Source of the DNA: Candidatus Omnitrophota bacterium
GTDB lineage: Bacteria; Omnitrophota; Gorgyraeia; Zapsychrales; JAHFFX01
Length of the DNA stretch: 32,270 nucleotides
Reading direction: 5' to 3'
Assembly (NCBI GenBank): GCA_023247705.1
Contig: JAHFFY010000022.1
Location: forward strand, 1-32,270
Shown: positions 1 through 6,824 of the stretch, one piece after another
Position numbering within the stretch: the first letter of the stretch is position 1
Layout: the number at the start of each line of letters is the position of its first letter
Made by a program: the position numbers and the translations under genes
Notes under the pieces: model-generated
The model's database searches: none
The model's input: the letters and a program-made list of their open reading frames with translations, nothing else
Told to the model about the DNA's origin: nothing

Positions 1-1085
1 TTTTTAAGTTCACCTTTCATGTTTTGAAGGTTTCCTCGGGTCCTGCCAGTAACCGTCACTTGACGAACCTTATCAGCTAACGCCAACGCGCAGGCACTGC
101 CGATATCTCCCGTCCCGCCGACAACCGTTACTTTCAAATCCTTTAGGTCTTTTTCTAAAAGTTGTGCGGCCTTCTCTACTCCTTCAACCGCCAAGGCAGC
201 GGTATATGTATTTCCCGTCGTAACGGGAATATCCACATCTTCATTGATTCTTCTCCCCAGCCTCTCTCCAACAATCGAAGTAAAGCCACCCAAAGTCACA
301 ATTCCCACGCCGGATTTTTCCGCCAACTTGCAGGCACGCACAACTTTTGAATAAACAGCTTCCAAATCGTGAGCAACCATGTCCGGGATAAACGTACAAA
401 GAATAAATTGGCCATGCGTCGTTTCCCCTGTTTTGGATTTAAACTCTTTCATTTCATGCATTGTAAACGAAGGCGTCACGCGAAATAATTCGCTTAAAAA
501 TTCGATGGATGGTATTTTAAAACCAGGGTTCAGCATTTTAAAGCTCTCTACCATATGATTAAAGTTATAAAAATGCCCTAAAACACCGAAACCAGCAATT
601 TTATCCTTATCCCCTTTTCTAAAACTCGCGTACCGTTGGGAGACTAACCTCTGTTCCACAGATTCAAGAATGGCCTCAAAATTTCTGGTCACTAATGGTT
701 TTATGTACTCTGAGGTAAAGGCCTCAATACCAGGGATTCCCACGCTTAAATAAATTTCAACAATAATTTCTGTCCCCTGTGGATGTTCCCTGAATTGCCA
801 ATCCCCCCGAAATTCTTTCAAATCCCCTTCAATGGCTTTAAAATAAATAGAATTTTGATTTAAGGTAATCATATCTTCCTCAACCCAGTTTATGGGGAGA
901 CCATCGACCAGAATACGCCATTTTGTCTTTATGATATTGCGCGTTTTCTCAAGCACATCGACAGCTTTAATGGTCGGGACATACTGGGGGAATTCCCAAA
1001 CCCTTGTGATCATGCGGATGACCCGCCACCGGGAGGCATGAACAACCCTGGAGATTTTAATTTGGAGTAATTTTTCGGTTTGCAT
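1..1085 (-). CDS. START-like (SRPBCC) domain fused to acyl-ACP reductase-like dehydrogenase (3' end off window)
   Basis: The frame stays open from an ATG at 1085 to the window edge, giving 361 visible codons with no stop. Residues 1 to about 145 read as an SRPBCC/polyketide-cyclase (START-like) lipid-binding domain, with a typical N-terminal pattern VHASRWRVIRMI and a later EFRGDWQF strand. From about residue 160 the protein matches my memory of cyanobacterial long-chain acyl-ACP reductase (AAR). The shared landmarks are FGVLGHFYNFNHM, TLGGFTSIVGE, VTTGNTYTAA and a Rossmann loop GGTGDIGSA at 323-331. AAR reduces long-chain acyl-ACP or acyl-CoA to fatty aldehyde with NADPH. Its catalytic Cys lies further C-terminal, outside the window, so activity cannot be judged here. 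The start is one base after the stop of the FadL-like gene, with a poor ribosome site, which suggests translational coupling. The domain calls are good; the substrate is inferred. Confidence 0.8.
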   Translation of the reverse strand, partial: MQTEKLLQIKISRVVHASRWRVIRMITRVWEFPQYVPTIKAVDVLEKTRNIIKTKWRILVDGLPINWVEEDMITLNQNSIYFKAIEGDLKEFRGDWQFREHPQGTEIIVEIYLSVGIPGIEAFTSEYIKPLVTRNFEAILESVEQRLVSQRYASFRKGDKDKIAGFGVLGHFYNFNHMVESFKMLNPGFKIPSIEFLSELFRVTPSFTMHEMKEFKSKTGETTHGQFILCTFIPDMVAHDLEAVYSKVVRACKLAEKSGVGIVTLGGFTSIVGERLGRRINEDVDIPVTTGNTYTAALAVEGVEKAAQLLEKDLKDLKVTVVGGTGDIGSACALALADKVRQVTVTGRTRGNLQNMKGELK

Positions 1086-1086
1086 T

Positions 1087-2388
1087 TTAGAATTTATGTC
1101 CGAATGTCACTAAGACAATATTGACCATATTCTTATAGGTGCCGTCCAGATTTGCCCCCAACGCGTTGCCAAAGGTATTGTCAATTTTGGCATCACTATA
1201 AAACAAGCCAGACCAAGCCAGATCAACCGTTGAATTGCTGGTTACCTGATACCCTGCCCCTAAGCTTGGGCCATACATATTGGATGCCGGCACACTGCTT
1301 TCAAAAGTTGTTTTGGGGATCGGAGATTGATCATAAAACCCTCCAGCCCTCAAAACTAATTTTTCACTCCACTGATATTCCCCTCCAAAACTATACGAAA
1401 AAACACTTTTCCAATCGTGGTCGGATGCCGTTAAAGCGTCCAATATGGATAATCGCGTCGGATCGGATTCATCGGGAAAATCAACATGCTCCCGTTCAAT
1501 ACTTGACCAATCCATCCATTCGACATCAACATTAAACCGCCATTTGTCATTGGGGGTAAGACTATAACCCACGGCCACACTTTGCGGCAATTTTAAATCT
1601 GCCTCAAAGGCCGTTGAATACGATGCCCCTCCAAAAATTGTCATGTAGGGAAGCGTCCCCGCATCGTTTAATCGATCAGCCGTGGCTGTACCTTTGTAAT
1701 GGAGTTCGATCGGACTGCGGTAAATCAATCCCACCTGGTGATGTTCGTTGAACTTGTATAAGGTGGACAATGTGTAACCGACCGCCTCATCTTGGCCCTT
1801 TAACTGGGCATTGGCGTCGCTCCCCGGTAATTGATTGATCTGTTTTTCTTGGCTAAACTTGGAAATATCATAAATAACTCCCGCACCCAAGGAAAAATGT
1901 TCATTGAATTGGTAACTCGCCGTTAACGTATTGTCCACATTTTCCAATTCGCTATTGGTGGCGGAATAGGCGGAAAAACTGTCCTTGTTCCACGTCGAGG
2001 ATAGCCCCCAATTGGATGTTGTCCCAAAACCAAACACCACATGATCAAGACCGAAATCACTGACCGCAAAGATTGCAGGCAAAAGAAATGTTTCCCGCTG
2101 CATTTGAGCTTTATCACCGCTGGGACTGGTATGGCTTGTGATGGGTTGAATAGCGGATCCATCTATTGAGAAATGCGTACTGCCTTTAAGCTGGGTTAAG
2201 CCGGCGGGATTAAAAAAAACGGCTGAAGGGTTATCTGCTTCACCTGTAAAGGCATGCCCCTTCCCAGCCGCTTCAGAATCAATCGCGAAGATCCGAAATG
2301 CCCCTGACCCTGCCGCCATTACCGTTGAAACTGCTGAAAACATGATGAATGCAACAGTGAAGCCGATTTGACTGATTTTTTGTAACAT
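1087..2388 (-). CDS. FadL/TodX-family outer-membrane hydrophobic-substrate channel
   Basis: The 433-residue protein has a signal peptide (residues 1 to about 26, ending VMAAG) and the FadL-family N-terminal signature. That signature runs through SEAAGKGHAFTGEADNPSAV and then FFNPAGLTQLKG (about 38-70). The rest alternates short aromatic strands and turns as in a beta-barrel, and it ends in Phe (VTFGHKF), as outer-membrane proteins often do. FadL proteins carry long-chain fatty acids or other hydrophobic molecules across the outer membrane. The ATG has a good site (AGGAG, about 7 bases upstream). The next gene, one base downstream, carries lipid-binding and acyl-reductase-like domains, so a long-chain acyl substrate is plausible but inferred. 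The usual family size is about 420-450 residues, so this looks complete. Confidence 0.9.
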   Translation of the reverse strand: MLQKISQIGFTVAFIMFSAVSTVMAAGSGAFRIFAIDSEAAGKGHAFTGEADNPSAVFFNPAGLTQLKGSTHFSIDGSAIQPITSHTSPSGDKAQMQRETFLLPAIFAVSDFGLDHVVFGFGTTSNWGLSSTWNKDSFSAYSATNSELENVDNTLTASYQFNEHFSLGAGVIYDISKFSQEKQINQLPGSDANAQLKGQDEAVGYTLSTLYKFNEHHQVGLIYRSPIELHYKGTATADRLNDAGTLPYMTIFGGASYSTAFEADLKLPQSVAVGYSLTPNDKWRFNVDVEWMDWSSIEREHVDFPDESDPTRLSILDALTASDHDWKSVFSYSFGGEYQWSEKLVLRAGGFYDQSPIPKTTFESSVPASNMYGPSLGAGYQVTSNSTVDLAWSGLFYSDAKIDNTFGNALGANLDGTYKNMVNIVLVTFGHKF

Positions 2389-2474
2389 AGGTGTCTCCTC
2401 TTATCCGTTGAAATAACATTTTTAAGCCACCCTCCCATGTTCAAATCTAAGTGAAATCAGTGACCCAAATTTCG

Positions 2475-3245
2475 TTAATCCCGGCTTCTCAGTTTAGCCA
2501 GCAAATTCAGGATTTCCATATACAACCAAATCAGCGTCACCATCAACCCGAAGGCGCAATACCATTCCATGTATTTCGCCGCGCCCTGTCTGGCTCCTTG
2601 TTCAATAAAATCAAAATCCAGGATCAGGTTTAACGCCGCAATCCCCACAACAACCAGGCTGAAACCAATGCCCACGATGCTGTTTTCATACATAAACGGT
2701 AAATTCCGGTGAAAAAATCCCAGGATGAAATTCATGAGATACACAAGGGCAATCGCGCCGGTGGCGGCAAAGACGCCCATCTTAAATTTTTCCGTGGCGC
2801 GGACAATCCCGGTCTTGTAAAGAAAGAGCATCGAAAACAGGGTGCCGAATGTTAAACCCACCGCCTGAATGGCGATCCCGGGAAAACGCATTTCCAAGAC
2901 CGCTGAAATTCCACCGAGGACAAATCCCTGGCAACCCGCGTATACCGGAGCCGCAAAAGAACTCCATTCTTTTTTAAACATCATGATCAAAAAAGCAATA
3001 ATACCAACAACAAACCCGCCCATAATAAATGGGGCAACCGCCGTTAAAGATTGCGAAGACGCCTCTTCGAACGGTCCCGCGGGACGCATCAATTTTCCCC
3101 AGACCCAAAACGCCGACATCAACATAAAAGTCAGTAGAATAAACGCTTTATTAACTGCTCCCTGGACGGTCATCGGTTCCGACACCCCATCGGAACGCGA
3201 TTGACTAAAAACATTTTCATTTAATACAGGATTAGAAGATTTCAT
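2475..3245 (-). CDS. Bax inhibitor-1/YccA-family integral membrane protein
   Basis: The 256-residue protein has a hydrophilic N-terminus of about 28 residues followed by roughly seven membrane segments. The C-terminal stretch is characteristic of the bacterial Bax-inhibitor-1-like family (BaxI_1): LDFDFIEQGARQG, then KYMEWYCAFGLMVTLIWLYM, then EILNLLAKL. Family members are polytopic inner-membrane proteins, some of which behave as pH-sensitive calcium leaks in other organisms. The role here is unknown. A strong ribosome site (AAAGGAGG) precedes the ATG, and a good sigma70-type promoter lies about 30 bases upstream of the start. It is separated from the FadL-like gene by 86 bases, in which I see no clear terminator or promoter. 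Read-through into that gene is therefore possible. Confidence 0.9.
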   Translation of the reverse strand: MKSSNPVLNENVFSQSRSDGVSEPMTVQGAVNKAFILLTFMLMSAFWVWGKLMRPAGPFEEASSQSLTAVAPFIMGGFVVGIIAFLIMMFKKEWSSFAAPVYAGCQGFVLGGISAVLEMRFPGIAIQAVGLTFGTLFSMLFLYKTGIVRATEKFKMGVFAATGAIALVYLMNFILGFFHRNLPFMYENSIVGIGFSLVVVGIAALNLILDFDFIEQGARQGAAKYMEWYCAFGLMVTLIWLYMEILNLLAKLRSRD

Positions 3246-3274
3246 ATCTTGATCCTCCTTTCAAGGCTGGAGCC

Positions 3275-3304
3275 ATTATAAAGTGGTTCGCTAGTGTTTG
3301 GCAA
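3275..3304 (-). promoter_or_regulatory. sigma70-type promoter of the Bax-inhibitor-1 gene
   Basis: On the minus strand, TTGCCA (3299-3304) and TATAAT (3275-3280) are separated by 18 bases. The predicted start is near 3268, about 23 bases before the ATG and upstream of the AAAGGAGG site. An A/T-rich hairpin (arms 3305-3314 and 3319-3327) abuts the -35 box. It could weakly end transcription from the pgpA side but lacks a proper U-tract. Confidence 0.7.
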
Positions 3305-3502
3305 GCAAAAAAGGACAACCTTTTTGCAATACCCGTTTATCGTTGATTGTGTCTCATGGTTCGGCCTTTTTCGATTACAGAAAGGTGAGAATCCGAGGTT
3401 AAAAACGTTTTTTTTGAACTTTCCCCTTTGATATTTTTCAATTTAGACCTTGAAACGATCAGGACAAAAGCGAGTCACGTTAAACAAGCCGCAAGTCACG
3501 AC

Positions 3503-3955
3503 CTATCTCATTGCCACCAAACGAATGGCCAGTTGCATGGTCAAATTTGTATAAATCCCAGCGATGATATCGTCCATCATGATCGCGATTCCTCCAGGCA
3601 TCGTTTCAAATTTATTGACCGGATAAATTTTGAACATATCAAAAGCACGAAACAAAAAGAAGGCAGTCAAAACAACCGGTAGGTTTAACGGCAGCATAAA
3701 GAAGGCGATCATCACCCCCGAAACTTCATCAATGACAATACAGGACGGGTCTTTAGCTCCAACGAGTGTCTCCATCCGTTCGCTCACCCAAAATCCCAGC
3801 CAGGTCACGATCCCGAGGAGTAGAACATAAATCACCAATTGTTCTCGTAAAGCAAAATAAAAAAGCGCCCCAATGATACTCGCGGCACTTCCCGGTGCCA
3901 TTGGAAGGTATCCCACGTAGAAAAAAGTGGCCAATAGTTTCACCCAATTATTCAT
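3503..3955 (-). CDS. pgpA: phosphatidylglycerophosphatase A
   Basis: The 150-residue membrane protein removes the phosphate from phosphatidylglycerophosphate to give phosphatidylglycerol. Family motifs are clear: the N-terminal GYLPMAPGSAAS, the acidic motif DPSCIVIDEVSG, FFLFRAFDMFKIYPVNKFE, and the C-terminal GGIAIMMDDIIAGIYTNL. It overlaps the end of pgsA by 8 bases. PgsA makes its substrate, so two consecutive steps of anionic phospholipid synthesis are translationally coupled. It is the last gene of the rpsO operon; 257 bases without a gene follow before the Bax-inhibitor gene. Confidence 0.93.
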   Translation of the reverse strand: MNNWVKLLATFFYVGYLPMAPGSAASIIGALFYFALREQLVIYVLLLGIVTWLGFWVSERMETLVGAKDPSCIVIDEVSGVMIAFFMLPLNLPVVLTAFFLFRAFDMFKIYPVNKFETMPGGIAIMMDDIIAGIYTNLTMQLAIRLVAMR

Positions 3956-4526
3956 CGAAGATTAACTTCTTGTTCTTCCAGAAATAAGAAAATCCGGATA
4001 CAACCGTCAATCCGACCGTGATCAGCATCAGGATATCGATACCGGCCTTCCCCCACATCTCAAACTCCGGTGTCCAGCGGTCAGAACCATGCAAGGATTG
4101 TTTAACCAAAAGGAAAGCTAGGATAAAAAAGATCACCATCATCTGCGAAACGGTTTTGTGCTTCCCCGCCCGTTCGGCGGACAAAATCTTTCCTTTACTC
4201 ATCGCAAAAAGGCGCAATCCTGTGATCAAAATTTCACGGCCAAAAATAAACAGGACCATCCAGATCTCAACCAGATGCATACGCACAAAGCTCAAAAGGG
4301 CAGCCAAAATAAGAAATTTGTCCGCGATCGGATCCATGAGCTTACCGAAATCGCTGACCAGATGATATTTTTTGGCGATATATCCGTCGCAGAAATCGGT
4401 CACCGCGGCCAGACCAAAAACAATACTGGCCACTGTCACATACACCAGCCTTTCTTGGGAAATAAAATAGATAAAAATAAAGGTGAGGATAATCCTGAGA
4501 ATTGTCAGTTTATTGGGGAGGTTCAC
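3948..4526 (-). CDS. pgsA: CDP-diacylglycerol-glycerol-3-phosphate 3-phosphatidyltransferase
   Basis: The 192-residue, multi-pass CDP-alcohol phosphotransferase condenses CDP-diacylglycerol with glycerol-3-phosphate. The family motif is present with all its acidic residues: D44, D47-G48, A51, G61, D65 and D69. The usual Arg after A51 is Lys52, a conservative change. Translation starts at GTG (4524-4526), not ATG. The start overlaps the rimO stop as GTGA, with a GGAG site inside the end of rimO, so the pair is coupled. pgpA, the next enzyme, follows with an 8-base overlap. The start fits the family (MNLPNKLTILRI). Confidence 0.94.
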   Translation of the reverse strand: MNLPNKLTILRIILTFIFIYFISQERLVYVTVASIVFGLAAVTDFCDGYIAKKYHLVSDFGKLMDPIADKFLILAALLSFVRMHLVEIWMVLFIFGREILITGLRLFAMSKGKILSAERAGKHKTVSQMMVIFFILAFLLVKQSLHGSDRWTPEFEMWGKAGIDILMLITVGLTVVSGFSYFWKNKKLIFDE

Positions 4527-5893
4527 AACAGTTCTCCGGCAAGATCATATTCATAGGTATCGGTAATCTCAACCTGAACAAAATCTCCCGGATAGAGAGC
4601 TTTTCTGGAATGGACATAAACCAATCCATCAACTTCAGGAGCGTCATATTCGCTGCGCGCCAAATAAAGATCTGGTTCATTGTTAGGCTTCTCATCAATC
4701 ATGACCGTCAGCCTTCGTCCTAAAAATTGTTTTTGGGTTTCTAATGAAATCTCTTGCTGTTTCGACATCAAAGCATCTAATCGTTGTTTCTTGATCTTAG
4801 CCGGGACCTGATGGGAAAGATCATAGGCCGGAGTGCCTTCTTCCCTTGAGTAAACAAAAACCCCGGCGCGTTCAAACCGGCTTTGTTCGATAAACCCCAA
4901 AAGCTCGCGGAAATCCGCATCGGTCTCTCCTGGAAATCCGACGATAAATGTCGTCCTAAGACTCGCGGACGGAATGTTCTGACGGATCTTTGTGATTAGA
5001 TTCTTGGTTTGCTGGGTCGTGATGCTGCGATGCATACTGGTCAAAAGATGATCGCTGATGTGCTGCATCGGCATATCGATATAATTGCAGATCTTTTTCT
5101 CGTTGGCGATCACCTCAATCAATTCGTCGGTCACATGCGCCGGAAAGGCATACAATAACCGGATCCATTGAATATTTCGGGTTGCCTGAACGATCTCTTT
5201 CAAAAGCCTCGCCAAACTTTTGGTCCGATAAAGATCCATCCCGTAAGCGGTGATGTCCTGACCGATGATGTTGATCTCTTTCACGCCTCTGCGGTCCAGT
5301 TGTTTGATCTCGCTTAAAATGGATTCAATCGTGCGGGACGAAAATTTTCCCTTGATCCGGGGGATCGCGCAGAAACTGCATTGGTTGAAACAACTCTCGC
5401 AAATTTTGACATAGGCAAAATGCGCAGGGGTCAAAGAATATTGGGAGGGCATACTGTCTTTGGGAAGCGTCGGAGTCCCGATAAAGGCGTCCACCTCCGG
5501 CAGTTCTTTAATTAATTCGCTGCTGTAACGCTGCGCCAAACATCCGGCGACAATCACTTTCTTGAGCTTGCCCTGCTTTTTAAGTTCCAATAACTCCAGA
5601 ATAACATCCACCGATTCTTTCCGGGCATCTTCGATAAACGAACAGGTATTGACGATCGCAATGTCGGCCTGCTCAACCTCAACAATGCGATGACCGTTTT
5701 TTTTCAGCCGGCCTAAAATCATTTGAGAGTCGACGAGATTACGGGCGCAGCCGAGATTGATGACCCCAACCTTATAGCTGGCGCTCTTGCGTTCTTCCAG
5801 AAAATCCTTCGTTGTTCGTGTTCTGGCGAATAAAAGCGATTTGCGCGTTGATTTTACTGACGCGTTTCTTTTATTTTTTAACTGATAAACCAT
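4523..5893 (-). CDS. rimO: ribosomal protein S12 methylthiotransferase RimO
   Basis: This is a radical-SAM methylthiotransferase, predicted to add a methylthio group to an Asp of ribosomal protein S12. With the ATG at 5893 it has 456 residues. Its order is the UPF0004 domain (cluster cysteines C49, C84, C118), the radical-SAM triad C168, C172, C175, and a C-terminal TRAM domain. The motif CAIPRIKGKFSSR after the triad favours RimO over MiaB. About 38 basic residues precede the conserved YKVGVINLGCARN, more than usual. The open frame extends to a GTG at 5923, and neither start has a good ribosome site; I prefer the ATG because it overlaps rodZ by only 23 bases. It overlaps pgsA by 4 bases. Confidence 0.92.
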   Translation of the reverse strand: MVYQLKNKRNASVKSTRKSLLFARTRTTKDFLEERKSASYKVGVINLGCARNLVDSQMILGRLKKNGHRIVEVEQADIAIVNTCSFIEDARKESVDVILELLELKKQGKLKKVIVAGCLAQRYSSELIKELPEVDAFIGTPTLPKDSMPSQYSLTPAHFAYVKICESCFNQCSFCAIPRIKGKFSSRTIESILSEIKQLDRRGVKEINIIGQDITAYGMDLYRTKSLARLLKEIVQATRNIQWIRLLYAFPAHVTDELIEVIANEKKICNYIDMPMQHISDHLLTSMHRSITTQQTKNLITKIRQNIPSASLRTTFIVGFPGETDADFRELLGFIEQSRFERAGVFVYSREEGTPAYDLSHQVPAKIKKQRLDALMSKQQEISLETQKQFLGRRLTVMIDEKPNNEPDLYLARSEYDAPEVDGLVYVHSRKALYPGDFVQVEITDTYEYDLAGELL

Positions 5894-6824
5894 TTTTATT
5901 GATGACCACTTTCTTGGCGCCACGGCCGTCCCGGCCTAAGACACCGATCATTTTTCCGTTCACTTCAAATTCTAACTGATCGATATTTTTTCCGGAGAGT
6001 TCAATCTCTTTGTCAGCTGACCAGGTTTTGGTCACACCTTTTTTAAAAATAGCCTGAAAAACCACAGCACCATCCACCTTGACTAAGAGCCAGTTGTTCT
6101 TTTTGGCCCTGATAGAGACTTGGATACTCTTTTGTAAGGACTGATCCCCAACAGAACTCATTGCGGATGGCAGGGCAGCGCCGGATTCGGTTTGTTGATC
6201 CACCACACCTGCATCGGTGATGTCCGGTTTGGATTCGACAGACGAGACGACCTGTGAGACGGCCTTGGGAGATGAGACAACCGGAATGGATTCTTTAACA
6301 ATTTTTTCTATTTTCGGTTTGCGCGTATCTTTGGCAACGTTGATTTTTTCCACCTTCTCAACCGGCGCTTTTTTCTTTTGTAAGGACATATGCTGTTTAA
6401 CACAGCCGACGAATTTAATCATAAACAAAGAGATGACCAGAACACCGATGACCTTTCCAGCTAGCAGTAACCGTTCCGGGGTCACATACTTTTCTAATTT
6501 TTTCTGAAATTGATATTGATCTGGATGGACGATGGTATTTTCATCCGGCGAATCGTGAGGGACTTTTTTACCGAGAACATTCTGAGGCATATATTCTTCG
6601 CCTAAGATCTCCTTTAAATCCATTTCAAGATACTGGGCGTAGATTTTGAGAAATCCTTTCTGGTAAAACGGAGACAACGTCCGGGTGGTATAGCCCTCTT
6701 CCAGGGCACGCAGGGCATCGATGGGAATCTTGGTGCCTTCATGAATGGTTTCAAGAGACAGCCCCTTGGCCTCCCGGGTCTTTTTTAGCAACAATCCTTT
6801 GGGAAAAATCTGTTCGTTATCCAT
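5871..6824 (-). CDS. rodZ: RodZ-like membrane protein: N-terminal HTH, one TM helix, C-terminal DUF4115
   Basis: The 317-residue protein has an N-terminal HTH_25 domain (about 8-75; GLLLKKTREAKGLSLETI and QKGFLKIYAQYLEMDL). One membrane helix follows (about 119-142), then a low-complexity Lys/Pro/Val/Ser linker and a beta-rich DUF4115-type extracytoplasmic domain (about 234-310). In model bacteria RodZ links MreB filaments to the cell-wall elongation machinery, with the HTH binding MreB rather than DNA. It overlaps the end of ftsK by 8 bases and the start of rimO. An HTH/RodZ gene near ftsK and pgsA is also known in Firmicutes, which supports the call. The symbol is by architecture. Confidence 0.85.
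   Translation of the reverse strand: MDNEQIFPKGLLLKKTREAKGLSLETIHEGTKIPIDALRALEEGYTTRTLSPFYQKGFLKIYAQYLEMDLKEILGEEYMPQNVLGKKVPHDSPDENTIVHPDQYQFQKKLEKYVTPERLLLAGKVIGVLVISLFMIKFVGCVKQHMSLQKKKAPVEKVEKINVAKDTRKPKIEKIVKESIPVVSSPKAVSQVVSSVESKPDITDAGVVDQQTESGAALPSAMSSVGDQSLQKSIQVSIRAKKNNWLLVKVDGAVVFQAIFKKGVTKTWSADKEIELSGKNIDQLEFEVNGKMIGVLGRDGRGAKKVVINKNGLSVKK

Noticed and set aside
10-350. Small plus-strand frame (62 codons, 162-350) at the left edge.
   Set aside because: It is opposite the well-supported START-AAR frame, with no ribosome site or family signature.
3305-3327. A/T-rich inverted repeat, candidate terminator for the rpsO-pgpA operon.
   Set aside because: The stem is mostly A/T pairs and is not followed by a U-run. 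It also abuts the next promoter. Too weak to call.
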